Origin: Betaproteobacteria bacterium
GTDB taxonomy: Bacteria > Pseudomonadota > Gammaproteobacteria > Burkholderiales > Casimicrobiaceae
Direction: 5' to 3'
Assembly: GCA_004293675.1 (NCBI GenBank)
Contig: READ01000021.1
Coordinates: 1 to 64,000 of the forward strand
Length of the DNA stretch: 64,000 bases
This document shows, in pieces, positions 23,911 to 33,178 of this stretch (positions within the stretch are counted from its first letter, which is position 1; every line of letters begins with the position of its first letter). The notes under the pieces were generated by a model. It had not been told where the DNA came from. It searched no databases and was given only the letters and a program-made list of their open reading frames with translations. The translations under genes and the position numbers were made by a program.

Positions 23911-23912
23911 TA

Positions 23913-23942
23913 GCTCTTATGTCTTATATAAGACATAAGAGC
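23913..23942. promoter_or_regulatory. Perfect 30-bp palindrome, probable GntR-family operator
   Basis: GCTCTTATGTCTTAT is followed at once by its exact reverse complement. It lies between the divergent mdh and GntR genes, next to the mdh -35 box and 44 bases before the GntR ATG. The position suggests it is the binding site of the adjacent regulator, which would control itself and mdh, and perhaps the sdh row. Confidence 0.7.
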
Positions 23943-23985
23943 ACTGTTTGCGTTTCGTGGCGTATTGCTACAAAATTGCTGCCTT

Positions 23986-24759
23986 ATGAGTGAAGTCGCC
24001 ACGCTCCCGGCCAACGCAGTATCGGCAACGCAAGCCGATACGCCGTCGTTCCAGCCGCTCTACCAACAGATCAAAAGTTTGTTGACGCGCCAGCTCGAAT
24101 CCGGCGAATGGCGTCCCGGCGAATCTATTCCGAGCGAAATTGATCTGGCCGCGCGCTTTAATGTGAGCCAAGGCACCGTTCGAAAAGCCATCGATGAGCT
24201 CGCGGGCGAAAACCTGTTGATCCGCCGCCAAGGCAAGGGCACGTTTGTTGCAACGCACACCGAAACACAGAGTTCGATGTTTCGTTTCCTTCGCGTGCGT
24301 CGAAACGATGGTCAGGACGAATATCCGGCGAGCGAGCTCCTTGATGTCAAGCGTGCGCGTGTGACCGCGGAGGTCGCTCGCTCGCTCGAAGTGCCCACGG
24401 GTGAAGCGGTGCTCGTTCTGCGTCGTTTGCTGCGCTACGGCGGCGTGCCCACAGTGCTTGATGAAATTACCTTGGTCGCCTCGATGTTTAAGGGCCTGAC
24501 CAAAGAGCAGTTTGATGCCTTCGAGGGCTCGATGTACGGCTTTTTTGAAACGCAGTTTGGCGTTCGAATGCTTCGCGCTGAGGAGCAGATCAAAGCGGTT
24601 TCGGCCGATACGACGACCGCGGAGGCGCTGCGGGTGGGTATGGGCTCACCGCTGTTGTGTGTGGAACGTGTGGCCTACACCTACGGCGATCGGCCGGTTG
24701 AATTTAGACGCGGGTTGTGCACCACGCGCAGTCATCATTATGCGAATACGTTGAGCTAG
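23986..24759 (+). CDS. GntR/HutC-family transcriptional regulator with UTRA domain
   Basis: 257 residues from the ATG at 23986. The winged helix has the GntR form (LYQQIKSLLTRQLESGEW, IPSEIDLAARFNVSQGTVRKAI, RRQGKGTFVA). A UTRA-type ligand domain follows (VLVLRRLLRYGGVPTVLDEIT, LLCVERVAYTYGDRPVEFRRG). It sits between mdh and sdhC, so it probably adjusts TCA-cycle expression to an organic acid or similar ligand. The ligand is unknown. Confidence 0.92.
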   Translation: MSEVATLPANAVSATQADTPSFQPLYQQIKSLLTRQLESGEWRPGESIPSEIDLAARFNVSQGTVRKAIDELAGENLLIRRQGKGTFVATHTETQSSMFRFLRVRRNDGQDEYPASELLDVKRARVTAEVARSLEVPTGEAVLVLRRLLRYGGVPTVLDEITLVASMFKGLTKEQFDAFEGSMYGFFETQFGVRMLRAEEQIKAVSADTTTAEALRVGMGSPLLCVERVAYTYGDRPVEFRRGLCTTRSHHYANTLS

Positions 24760-24774
24760 GTTCAGTTGTTTTGT

Positions 24775-24891
24775 CCCTCCTCCTTCACGGGGGCGGCGCG
24801 GTGCGGGATGGGGTTTGATCGCGCCCTTTTGAAGTGTCTGAGTTAGAGAAAACCATCCCCACCCTCACCCTCCCGTTGAAGGGAGGGAATT
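24775..24891. repeat. Degraded family A outward pair before sdhC
   Basis: The left unit (CCCTCCTCCTTCACGGGGGC, then GCGGGATGGGGTTT) and the right unit (GAAAACCATCCCCACCCTC, then CCCTCCCGTTGAAGGGAGGG) have the order and orientation of the DUF559 cassette ends, with about 40 bases between them. It lies in the GntR-sdhC spacer, which holds no gene. Confidence 0.75.
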
Positions 24892-24917
24892 GCAGAGATT
24901 AAGTCACGGAGTAAACC

Positions 24918-25337
24918 ATGTCAGATGTCACGAAATCTAAACCGCGTCCCGTCGATATGCCGACGTTTCGCAATATCGCCGTCAGCGATCTTGCGCGCTA
25001 CCGGCTGCCGCTTCCGGGCATCGCGTCGATCATTCACCGTATTACGGGAATCGCGCTGTTTTTCGGCTTGATTTTGCTGCTACCGATGCTGCAAATGAGC
25101 TTGAAATCCGAAGCGGGTTTTGAAGCGTTTCGCACGATTGTGTGGGGCAATCCGCTCGCCAAACTCGTGATGATTGGTTTGCTCTTTGCGATCATCTATC
25201 ACCTGATCGCTGGCATTCGCCACGTGATTCAAGACAGCGGCAAGTGGCTCGATTTACAAGTTTCACGCAGCACCGCGAGTGCAGTGTTTGTGTCGTCCGT
25301 GGTGGTCACCGCCCTCATCGTTTGGAGGCTCTGGTAA
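24918..25337 (+). CDS. sdhC: Succinate dehydrogenase cytochrome b556 subunit
   Basis: 139 residues with three membrane segments and the SdhC signature PLPGIASIIHRITGIALFFG; the haem-ligand histidine lies in IYHLIAGIRHVIQD. GGAG precedes the ATG. It anchors the complex and binds ubiquinone with SdhD. Its stop overlaps the sdhD start by one base (TAATG). Confidence 0.94.
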   Translation: MSDVTKSKPRPVDMPTFRNIAVSDLARYRLPLPGIASIIHRITGIALFFGLILLLPMLQMSLKSEAGFEAFRTIVWGNPLAKLVMIGLLFAIIYHLIAGIRHVIQDSGKWLDLQVSRSTASAVFVSSVVVTALIVWRLW

Positions 25338-25672
25338 TGGCATCGAATCAATCCGGAATTCAAGACTGGTGGCTACAGCGCATCAGCGCGGGCATCATCG
25401 CAGCTTACGTATTGCTGCTGATCGTTCTGTTGTTGGTGAACGGCACGCCAACAGCGGCACAGTGGCAAGCACTGTTCGCAAACAACGCATTTAAGGCGTT
25501 TACGCTCCTCGCCTTGATCGCAACCTTCTATCACGGGCTCATCGGTGTGCTGCACATTTGGCCTGATTACATAAAAAACGCGGCGACCCGCGCGACGCTT
25601 AACGCACTTTCTTGGTTGGCGGCGGCGGGCTATGCCCTCTACGCCGTCTACATTTTGTTTGGCCTGAAGTAG
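25337..25672 (+). CDS. sdhD: Succinate dehydrogenase membrane anchor subunit
   Basis: 111 residues with three membrane helices: the first in ISAGIIAAYVLLLIVLLLV, the second around AFTLLALIATFYHGLIGVLHIWPDYI, which carries the haem/quinone-site residues (H and DY), and a third at the C terminus. It starts within the sdhC stop and is followed 12 bases later by sdhA. Confidence 0.93.
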   Translation: MASNQSGIQDWWLQRISAGIIAAYVLLLIVLLLVNGTPTAAQWQALFANNAFKAFTLLALIATFYHGLIGVLHIWPDYIKNAATRATLNALSWLAAAGYALYAVYILFGLK

Positions 25673-25684
25673 GAGTATTGACCG

Positions 25685-27469
25685 ATGGCAATGGCGATTC
25701 ATAAATACGATGCAGTGGTAATTGGTGCGGGTGGCGCGGGCATGCGCTGCTCGCTGCAATTAGCGCGCGCGGGGCTCCGCGTGGCGGTGCTGTCCAAGGT
25801 TTTCCCAACGCGCTCACACACTGTGGCAGCCCAGGGCGGCATCGGTGCGTCTCTCGGCAATATGGACGAGGACAACTGGCACTATCACTTCTACGACACG
25901 GTTAAAGGCTCCGACTGGCTGGGCGACCAAGACGCCATTGAATTCATGTGTCGCGAAGCGCCAAAGGTTGTCTATGACCTTGAGCACATGGGCATGCCGT
26001 TTGATCGCAATCCCGATGGCACGATTTATCAGCGCCCCTTCGGCGGACACTCGGCCAAGTACGGCGAAAAACCTGTGCCGCGCGCCTGCGCAGCGGCGGA
26101 TCGCACGGGCCACGCGATGCTCCACACGCTGTACCAACAAAACGTAAAGAGCAACACCACGTTCTTCGTTGAATGGATGGCGCTCGATTTGATTCGCGAT
26201 TCTGAGGGCGATGTGGTCGGTGTGACCGCGCTCGAAATGGAAACGGGCGATGTGTCGATCTTTCACGCGAAATGTGTGCTGCTCGCCACGGGCGGTGCCG
26301 GTCGAATTTTCGCGGCGTCAACCAATGCGTTCATCAACACGGGTGATGGGCTCGGAATGGCCGCGCGTGCAGGCATTCCGCTCGAAGACATGGAGTTTTG
26401 GCAATTCCATCCGACAGGCGTGCACAACGCGGGCGTGCTGTTGACCGAAGGTTGCCGCGGCGAAGGCGCGATTTTGCGCAACAAGAGCGGCGAGCGATTC
26501 ATGGAGCGCTACGCTCCAAAACTTAAAGATTTAGCGCCGCGCGATTTCATCTCGCGCTGCATGGATCAAGAGATTAAAGAGGGCCGTGGTTGCGGCCCCA
26601 ACGCCGATTACATCGAGCTAGACCTGACGCACTTGGGTGGCGAAACCATCATGAAGCGTCTGCCCTCCGTGCACGAAATTGGCAAAAATTTCGCCAACGT
26701 GGATGTGATCAAGCAGCCCATTCCCGTCGTGCCAACGATTCACTACCAAATGGGCGGTGTGCCCACCAATATTCACGGCCAAGTTGTGGTGCCTAAAAAC
26801 GGCAATCCGAATACGGTGGTCAATGGGCTTTACGCCATTGGTGAGGTGTCCTGCGTTTCTGTGCACGGCGCCAATCGCCTCGGTACTAATTCGTTGCTCG
26901 ATTTGCTGGTGTTTGGTCGCGCTGCGGGCAATCATCTCGTTGAAACCGCGCTGGGATCGAAATCGCACAAGCCGCTGCCGGCCAACGCTGCGGATTACAC
27001 GATGTCGCGCCTTGCGGTGATCGATGGTTCAAGCTCTGGCGAATATCCACAAGACGTTGCCAACGACTTGCGCAAAGCGATGCAGCTGCACGCCGGTGTG
27101 TTCCGCACCCAGAAGAGCATGGACGAGGGCGTTGCCAAAGTCATCGCCATTGATGAGCGCGCGAAATCTCTGTCGCTGAAAGACAAATCAAAGGTCTTTA
27201 ACACCGCACGAATCGAAGCGCTCGAAGTGGGCAATCTGATGGAGGCGGCCAAAGCAACCATGGTCTCAGCCGCCGCGCGCCATGAAAGCCGTGGCGCCCA
27301 CACGGTGGATGACTACGGCGACACCGCCGAAAATCCGCTAGGTCGAAATGACCGCGAGTGGATGAAGCACACGCTGTGGTTCTCCGAGGGCAATCGCCTT
27401 GATTACAAGCCTGTCAATTTGAAACCCTTGACGGTGGATTCGATTCCTCCCGTTAAGCGCACGTTCTAA
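25685..27469 (+). CDS. sdhA: Succinate dehydrogenase flavoprotein subunit
   Basis: 594 residues. The FAD-binding VIGAGGAGMRCSL, the histidine that holds FAD covalently in RSHTVAAQGGIGASLG, the active-site segment WQFHPTGVHNAGVLLTEGCRGEGA and HGANRLGTNSLLDLLVFGRAAG are all present. It oxidises succinate to fumarate at the inner face of the membrane. It is the third gene of a tight sdhCDAB operon. Confidence 0.98.
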   Translation: MAMAIHKYDAVVIGAGGAGMRCSLQLARAGLRVAVLSKVFPTRSHTVAAQGGIGASLGNMDEDNWHYHFYDTVKGSDWLGDQDAIEFMCREAPKVVYDLEHMGMPFDRNPDGTIYQRPFGGHSAKYGEKPVPRACAAADRTGHAMLHTLYQQNVKSNTTFFVEWMALDLIRDSEGDVVGVTALEMETGDVSIFHAKCVLLATGGAGRIFAASTNAFINTGDGLGMAARAGIPLEDMEFWQFHPTGVHNAGVLLTEGCRGEGAILRNKSGERFMERYAPKLKDLAPRDFISRCMDQEIKEGRGCGPNADYIELDLTHLGGETIMKRLPSVHEIGKNFANVDVIKQPIPVVPTIHYQMGGVPTNIHGQVVVPKNGNPNTVVNGLYAIGEVSCVSVHGANRLGTNSLLDLLVFGRAAGNHLVETALGSKSHKPLPANAADYTMSRLAVIDGSSSGEYPQDVANDLRKAMQLHAGVFRTQKSMDEGVAKVIAIDERAKSLSLKDKSKVFNTARIEALEVGNLMEAAKATMVSAAARHESRGAHTVDDYGDTAENPLGRNDREWMKHTLWFSEGNRLDYKPVNLKPLTVDSIPPVKRTF

Positions 27470-27498
27470 CGCTTGCAGAGAAGAAAGTAGTAAAGATC

Positions 27499-28206
27499 AT
27501 GTCTGACAAACGTATTTTCGAAATTTATCGCTACAACCCGGATGTTGATGCTAAGCCCTACATGAAGACCTACGAGGTCGAACTGGACGGCTCCGAGCGT
27601 ATGTTGCTCGACGTGTTGATGAAACTTAAAAAGCAAGACGATTCGATCTCTTATCGCAAGTCGTGTCGCGAAGGTGTGTGTGGCTCAGACGCCATGAACA
27701 TCAACGGCAAGAACGGTTTGGCTTGCCTGACCAACATGCTCACATTGCCGCAAAAAATCACGCTGCGCCCGTTGCCTGGCTTGCCCGTGATCCGCGATCT
27801 GATCGTGGACATGAGCCAGTTTTTCAAGCAGTACCACTCGATTAAGCCCTACATCGTCAACGAGACTGCGCCGCCCGAAAAGGAGCGTTTACAGAGCCCC
27901 GAGGATCGCGAAAAGTTAAACGGCGTTTACGAGTGCATCCTCTGCGCATGCTGCTCCACGAGCTGCCCAAGCTTCTGGTGGAACCCCGATAAATTTGTCG
28001 GCCCTGCCGGCCTGTTGCAGGCCTATCGCTTCATCGCGGACAGCCGCGATCACGAGCGTGAAGAGCGCTTGGACAATCTCGAAGACCCCTATCGTTTGTT
28101 CCGCTGCCACACCATCATGAACTGCGTGGATGTGTGTCCGAAAGGGCTCAATCCATCAAAAGCCATTGCCAACATCCGTACGATGTTGGTGAGCCGGGCG
28201 AGCTGA
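27499..28206 (+). CDS. sdhB: Succinate dehydrogenase iron-sulphur subunit
   Basis: 235 residues. The [2Fe-2S] cysteines are in CREGVCGSDAMNINGKNGLAC, and the [4Fe-4S] and [3Fe-4S] sites in CILCACCSTSCPSFWW and CHTIMNCVDVCPKGLNP. It passes electrons from the flavin to the membrane anchor. It is separated from sdhE by a GC-rich paired repeat rather than by a short operon gap. Confidence 0.98.
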   Translation: MSDKRIFEIYRYNPDVDAKPYMKTYEVELDGSERMLLDVLMKLKKQDDSISYRKSCREGVCGSDAMNINGKNGLACLTNMLTLPQKITLRPLPGLPVIRDLIVDMSQFFKQYHSIKPYIVNETAPPEKERLQSPEDREKLNGVYECILCACCSTSCPSFWWNPDKFVGPAGLLQAYRFIADSRDHEREERLDNLEDPYRLFRCHTIMNCVDVCPKGLNPSKAIANIRTMLVSRAS

Positions 28207-28233
28207 TGAATTCGACTGGCAATTGGATTGGTT

Positions 28234-28340
28234 CCCCTCCCCCCGGGGGGGAGGGGTTAGGGGAGAGGGTCTGCGCGCCCTGCATCACTTGGATTGGAGC
28301 GCTAAGTCCCTCTCCCCAGCCCTCCCCCCCAGGGGGAGGG
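28234..28340. repeat. GC-rich paired palindromic repeat, family B variant (sdhB-sdhE spacer)
   Basis: CCCCTCCCCCC/GGGGGGGAGGGG (28234-28256) is followed by GTTAGGGGAGAGGGTC, a centre, and the inverse TCCCTCTCCCCAGC plus CCCTCCCCCCCAGGGGGAGGG (28320-28340). The last GGGGGAGGGAG also serves as the ribosome-binding site of sdhE, eight bases before its ATG. Confidence 0.8.
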
Positions 28341-28348
28341 AGCTAAGC

Positions 28349-28603
28349 ATGCTCACCGATCTTCAACTCTCAAGACTGCGCTGGCGCTGCCGCCGTGGGT
28401 TTCTGGAAAACGACATCGTGCTCACGCGGCTTCTTGACCGCCGTGGCGCAGGTTTTTCGGATATTGAGCACGAGCAATTGCTTACCCTCATCGCACTCGA
28501 TGACAATGATCTGTGGGACATCATCGCTGGACGGAAAAATGACTTTCCGGCTAACACCAGCGAGATGGTGTCTACGCTTAGAGACACGCTTTCCACGCAT
28601 TAG
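28349..28603 (+). CDS. sdhE: FAD assembly factor SdhE
   Basis: 84 residues. The RGxxE motif region appears as LRWRCRRGFLENDIVL, typical of SdhE (YgfY/Sdh5), which helps attach FAD to SdhA. The acidic tail segment LDDNDLWDIIAGR is also characteristic. The start follows a Shine-Dalgarno sequence contributed by the upstream repeat. It lies between sdhB and gltA, the usual betaproteobacterial place. Confidence 0.94.
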   Translation: MLTDLQLSRLRWRCRRGFLENDIVLTRLLDRRGAGFSDIEHEQLLTLIALDDNDLWDIIAGRKNDFPANTSEMVSTLRDTLSTH

Positions 28604-28640
28604 CCCTTTCACTCACTGAATTTTGACCTCGGAGAACTCT

Positions 28641-29945
28641 ATGACCAACACCGCAACACTCAGTTTTAGCGACGGCTCGCCGAGCGTCGAATTCCCAGTT
28701 TTGAAAGGCACGGTTGGCCCCGATGTCATCGACATCAAAACGCTCTACGGCAAGACCGGCAAGTTCACCTACGACCCGGGCTTCATGTCGACGGCGGCGT
28801 GTCGTTCGCAGATCACCTTCATTGACGGCGATAAGGGCGAGCTGCTCTACCGGGGCTATCCGATCGAGCAGATCGCAACCAACTGCGATTTCCTAGAGAC
28901 CTGCTACCTGCTGCTCAATGGCGATTTGCCTAACGCCAAGCAGAACGCTGATTTCGTGCACAACGTCACGCATCACACCATGGTGCACGAGCAGATGCAT
29001 CAATTCCTACGCGGTTTCCGTCGCGATGCGCACCCGATGGCGGTGATGACCGGCATGGTCGGCGCGCTCTCCGCGTTCTATCACGACACCTTAGATATCA
29101 ATAACGCTGAGCATCGTCACATCGCTGCCATTCGTTTGATTGCAAAGATGCCTACGCTCGTCGCGATGGCCTACAAATATTCGAGTGGTCAGCCCATGAT
29201 CTACCCGAATAACGATCTGTCGTACAGCGCGAACTTCATGCGCATGATGTTTGCAACACCGTGCGAAGACTACAAACCCAACGACGTGCTGGTGCGCGCC
29301 CTTGATCGCATCTTTATCCTCCACGCCGATCACGAGCAAAACGCTTCTACGTCGACTGTTCGCCTGTGTGGCTCATCGGGCACCAACCCCTACGCGGCCA
29401 TCGCTGCGGGTGTGGCTTGTTTGTGGGGCCCCGCACACGGCGGCGCCAACGAAGCAGCGCTCTCGATGCTCTTGGATATTCAAAAGACTGGCGGCGTTGA
29501 AAAAATTGGTGAATTTATCGCCAACGTGAAGGATAAAAATTCCAACGTTCGCTTGATGGGCTTCGGTCATCGCGTTTACAAAAACTATGACCCTCGTGCG
29601 AAGCTGATGCGCGAGACTTGCTACGAGGTGTTGGGCGAGTTGGGTCTGCAAAACGATCCGCTCTTTAAGCTCGCGATGGAGCTCGAAAAAATCGCGTTGT
29701 CCGACGAATACTTCGTCTCCCGCAAGCTCTACCCGAACGTGGATTTCTACTCCGGCATCGTGCAGCGTGCGCTTGGCATTCCAACGTCGTTGTTTACGGC
29801 GATCTTTGCGCTCGCCCGCACCGTCGGTTGGATTGCGCAGCTCAACGAAATGCTCGCCGATCCCGATCAAAAAATTGGTCGTCCGCGCCAGTTGTTTATG
29901 GGATCACAGACACGCGAAGTGCTGCCGTTGCACCAGCGCGGCTGA
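28641..29945 (+). CDS. gltA: Citrate synthase (type II, hexameric group)
   Basis: 434 residues from the ATG at 28641, six bases after GGAG; the frame opens six codons earlier at a TTG that is not needed. The catalytic segments are [30 protein letters not shown] and [14 protein letters not shown]. The long N-terminal beta domain ([25 protein letters not shown]) is typical of Gram-negative, NADH-regulated enzymes. It condenses acetyl-CoA with oxaloacetate. Confidence 0.97.
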   Translation: MTNTATLSFSDGSPSVEFPVLKGTVGPDVIDIKTLYGKTGKFTYDPGFMSTAACRSQITFIDGDKGELLYRGYPIEQIATNCDFLETCYLLLNGDLPNAKQNADFVHNVTHHTMVHEQMHQFLRGFRRDAHPMAVMTGMVGALSAFYHDTLDINNAEHRHIAAIRLIAKMPTLVAMAYKYSSGQPMIYPNNDLSYSANFMRMMFATPCEDYKPNDVLVRALDRIFILHADHEQNASTSTVRLCGSSGTNPYAAIAAGVACLWGPAHGGANEAALSMLLDIQKTGGVEKIGEFIANVKDKNSNVRLMGFGHRVYKNYDPRAKLMRETCYEVLGELGLQNDPLFKLAMELEKIALSDEYFVSRKLYPNVDFYSGIVQRALGIPTSLFTAIFALARTVGWIAQLNEMLADPDQKIGRPRQLFMGSQTREVLPLHQRG

Positions 29946-29956
29946 TTGCGCGCTGC

Positions 29957-30094
29957 GCAAAGGACGAAAGACGAGTGACGAACGCGCCTCACGGCGCTAG
30001 ACGATTGCGATAGACCGAACCCAAACCGCTTACACATTGAGAGAAGAGAAAAACTTAGGACACGCTCTGCGTCATTCGTCCTTCGTCTTTCGTC
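29957..30094. repeat. GACGAA-heptamer inverted pair, family E (gltA-odhA spacer)
   Basis: GCAAAGGACGAAAGACGAG followed by TGACGAA (29957-29982) recurs in inverted form at 30069-30094 (GCGTCATTCGTCCTTCGTC and on). The units are tandem 7-mers of the form NGACGAA. The same family occurs before hflC and between rlmN and ndk. Confidence 0.75.
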
Positions 30095-30116
30095 TTCTTC
30101 TCCGCAGGAGAAGCAC

Positions 30117-32957
30117 ATGATGAACGAACTACAACAAACCTCCACGATTTTCGGCGGCAACATGCCCTACATCGAGGAACAGTACGAAAACTACCTCGCC
30201 AATCCAAGCTCGGTCGATGCCAAGTGGCGTGACTACTTCGATGCGATGCGAGCGGGGGCGACAGATGTGGCGCATCAGCCTGTGATTGACGCCTTTGCTG
30301 CGATGGCTAAGTCGCGTAAAGCCGCAACGGCAAGCATCGATGCGACGCTGATGGATAAGCAATTGGGCGTGGTGAAGCTCATCCACGCGTATCGCTTTGT
30401 GGGCGGTCGAATTGCCGACATTGATCCTCTGAAGCGGCAAGATATTCCGTTCATTAAAGAGCTTGACCACAAGCATTACGGCCTGACTGATTCCGACATG
30501 GAGACTGAGTTTTCCACGGGCAACCTCACGGTCAATGGCGGTAGCCGCGCGAAGCTTAAAGACATCTTGGCAACGCTCAAGACCACGTACTGCCGCTCCG
30601 TGTCGGTCGAGTACATGTACATGACCAACGAAGACGAGCGCGAGTGGCTGAGGAATCGCATCGAATCATCGCAACTGAAACCAAGCTACAGCGCCGAGCA
30701 AAAGAAGCATCTGCTTGAGCGCCTTACTGCGGCCGAAGGGCTCGAGAAGTACCTACACACCAAGTACATGGGTCAGAAGCGTTTCTCGGGCGAGGGCGGC
30801 GACACGATGATCCCGATCCTCGATCACATGCTGCAACGTGCCGGTGGCTCGGGCGTACAAGAAACCGTGATCGGCATGGCGCATCGCGGACGTCTTGGCG
30901 TTTTGGTCAACACATTCGGCAAACTTCCGGCTGATTTGTTCGCCGAGTTTGAAGGTAAGTACGACACCAGTCTCTCGGCGGGCGACGTGAAATATCACAA
31001 AGGCTTCTCGAGCGACATCACCACGCCAGGTGGTCCGATGCACATTACGCTTGCCTTTAACCCATCGCATCTGGAAATCGTTAACCCTGTAGTCACCGGA
31101 TCGGTCCGCGCGCGCCAGCATCGCCGTGGCGACAAAACAGGCAAGCAAGTGATGGGCATCTTGCTGCATGGTGATGCAGCTGTTGCGGGGCAGGGTGTTG
31201 TTCAGGAAACCCTTGCGCTGTCGCAAACGCGTCACTACGGCACGGGTGGCACGATGCATTTGGTGATCAACAATCAAATTGGATTCACGACGAGTGATCC
31301 GCGCGACGTTCGCTCATCGCTCTACTGCACCGATATCGCTAAGATGGCCGAAGTACCCATTTTTCACGTCAACGCAGACGATCCAGAAACCTGCTTGCTG
31401 GTGACTGAGATCGCGATGGACTATCGCACCATCTTTCACAAAGATGTGTTTATTGATTTGGTGTGTTTCCGTCGCTTGGGTCACAACGAGCAAGACGAGC
31501 CGATGGTCACGCAGCCATTGATGTACAAAAAGATTCATCAACATCCCGGCACTCGCGCGCTCTACGCCAAAGCGCTGGAAGCTCAGGGCGTGATCAAAGC
31601 CGGTGAGGCCGACGAGTACGTTGCGATCTACCGTGCAGCCATGGACAAAGGCACGCACACCAACAAAACCATTCTGTCGAATTACGTTGCGCCGTACCAG
31701 CAAGACTGGGCGCAATTTAAGGATCGTAAGTGGGACGACGAATGTGACACCACGGTGGCGATGGCGACGCTCAAAACGCTAGCCAAGAAACTCGTCACAT
31801 TGCCCGAAGGCTTTAAGGTCCATTCGCGCGTTGAGAAAGTAATCGCCGACCGCACTGCGATGGGTGAGGGCAAACAGCCGCTCGATTGGGGCATGGCAGA
31901 GAATTTGGCCTACGCGACGCTTGTCAACGAAGACGTTGGGATTCGTTTATCGGGTGAAGATTGTGGGCGCGGGACGTTCTCGCATCGTCACGCGGTTTAT
32001 CACGATCAGAACCGTGAAAAGTGGGACAGCGGCAGCTATATCCCGCTGCAGAACATCAAGCCCAATCAAAAAGACTACGTCGTCATCGACTCGCTACTTT
32101 CTGAAGAAGCAGTGATGGGCTTTGAGTATGGCTATTCCACCAGTGAGCCCAATGAGCTTGTGTTGTGGGAGGGCCAGTTCGGCGACTTCGCTAACGGAGC
32201 GCAAGTGGTGATTGATCAGTTCATCAGCTCCGGCGAGGTCAAATGGGGTCGTGTGTGCAGCTTAACGCTGCTGCTGCCACATGGTTACGAAGGCCAAGGC
32301 CCGGAGCACAGCTCGGCGCGCCCAGAGCGCTTCCTGCAGCTTTGCGCAGAGCACAACATGCAGGTCGTGGTGCCCTCAACGCCCGCGCAGTGCTATCACA
32401 TGCTGCGCCGTCAAATGCTTCGCAAGTTCAGGAAGCCGTTGATCGTGATGACCCCCAAGTCATTGCTTCGCCACAAAGAAGCGGTTAGCTCACTCGAGGA
32501 ATTGGCCGAAGGCAGCTTCCAGCCCGTGATTGGTGAGATCGATAAGGTGGTCGCGAAGAACGTTAAACGCGTGATCGTGTGCTCCGGCAAGGTGTATTAC
32601 GACTTACTTGATTACCGCCGTAAAAACGCCGATTTCAAAGACGTCGCCATCATCCGTTTGGAGCAGCAGTATCCCTTCCCGCATGAAGATTTGAAATCGC
32701 AGTTAAAGAAATTCCCCAACGCGCAAGAGGTGGTGTGGTGCCAAGAAGAGCCACAGAACCAAGGCGCTTGGTATCGCTTGATGGCGTATTTCCGAAGCGA
32801 CATCAAACCCGAGCAAGTGCTGCTCTACGCGGGTCGGCAAGTCAGCGCATCTCCCGCGGTGGGCTACATGAGCTGGCACACCAAGCAGCAAAACGAACTT
32901 GTCGAGAGCGCATTTTCCGATAAGCTGGGCACGGGCCAAATGTTGACAAATCTGTAG
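30117..32957 (+). CDS. odhA: 2-oxoglutarate dehydrogenase E1 component
   Basis: 946 residues, the normal length (also called sucA). AGGAG precedes tandem ATGs at 30117 and 30120. Typical segments are YIEEQYENYLANPSSVDAKWRDYFD at the N terminus, GMAHRGRLGVLVN, the HLVINNQIGFTTSDP stretch in the thiamine-diphosphate domain, and CRRLGHNEQDEP-type residues (CFRRLGHNEQDEP here). It decarboxylates 2-oxoglutarate and passes the succinyl group to OdhB. Confidence 0.98.
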   Translation: MMNELQQTSTIFGGNMPYIEEQYENYLANPSSVDAKWRDYFDAMRAGATDVAHQPVIDAFAAMAKSRKAATASIDATLMDKQLGVVKLIHAYRFVGGRIADIDPLKRQDIPFIKELDHKHYGLTDSDMETEFSTGNLTVNGGSRAKLKDILATLKTTYCRSVSVEYMYMTNEDEREWLRNRIESSQLKPSYSAEQKKHLLERLTAAEGLEKYLHTKYMGQKRFSGEGGDTMIPILDHMLQRAGGSGVQETVIGMAHRGRLGVLVNTFGKLPADLFAEFEGKYDTSLSAGDVKYHKGFSSDITTPGGPMHITLAFNPSHLEIVNPVVTGSVRARQHRRGDKTGKQVMGILLHGDAAVAGQGVVQETLALSQTRHYGTGGTMHLVINNQIGFTTSDPRDVRSSLYCTDIAKMAEVPIFHVNADDPETCLLVTEIAMDYRTIFHKDVFIDLVCFRRLGHNEQDEPMVTQPLMYKKIHQHPGTRALYAKALEAQGVIKAGEADEYVAIYRAAMDKGTHTNKTILSNYVAPYQQDWAQFKDRKWDDECDTTVAMATLKTLAKKLVTLPEGFKVHSRVEKVIADRTAMGEGKQPLDWGMAENLAYATLVNEDVGIRLSGEDCGRGTFSHRHAVYHDQNREKWDSGSYIPLQNIKPNQKDYVVIDSLLSEEAVMGFEYGYSTSEPNELVLWEGQFGDFANGAQVVIDQFISSGEVKWGRVCSLTLLLPHGYEGQGPEHSSARPERFLQLCAEHNMQVVVPSTPAQCYHMLRRQMLRKFRKPLIVMTPKSLLRHKEAVSSLEELAEGSFQPVIGEIDKVVAKNVKRVIVCSGKVYYDLLDYRRKNADFKDVAIIRLEQQYPFPHEDLKSQLKKFPNAQEVVWCQEEPQNQGAWYRLMAYFRSDIKPEQVLLYAGRQVSASPAVGYMSWHTKQQNELVESAFSDKLGTGQMLTNL

Positions 32958-32968
32958 CAACAATCGTC

Positions 32969-33061
32969 ATTCCCGCGAAGGCGGGAATCCATGCCCCGCT
33001 CCGCAATAGCTCTTTGATGAGCGATTCGGATGCCGCGATGGATTCCGGCCTGCGCGGGAAA
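32969..33061. repeat. dRS3-like repeat pair in the odhA-odhB spacer
   Basis: ATTCCC-N8-GGGAAT (32969-32988) is a perfect match to the dRS3 consensus. The inverted partner at 33042-33061 has decayed at two positions (ATTCCG, GGGAAA). It lies next to a family D pair. Confidence 0.78.
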
Positions 33062-33078
33062 GACGGCTGAGCGAGGCC

Positions 33079-33150
33079 GTAGGGTGGGCAGCCTCTGCCC
33101 ACCAAACCTCCCCGAATACAAACCATGTGGGCACGGGGTGCCCACCCTAC
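33079..33150. repeat. GGTGGGCA palindrome pair (family D) before odhB
   Basis: GGTGGGCAG-CCT-CTGCCCACC (33083-33103), preceded by GTA, and GTGGGCACGGGGTGCCCAC (from 33127) followed by CCTAC form an inverted pair like the one at 20651-20739. The odhB ATG is 29 bases further on. Confidence 0.78.
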
Positions 33151-33178
33151 GAAGAACAAACGAAGAGCGAAACACATC

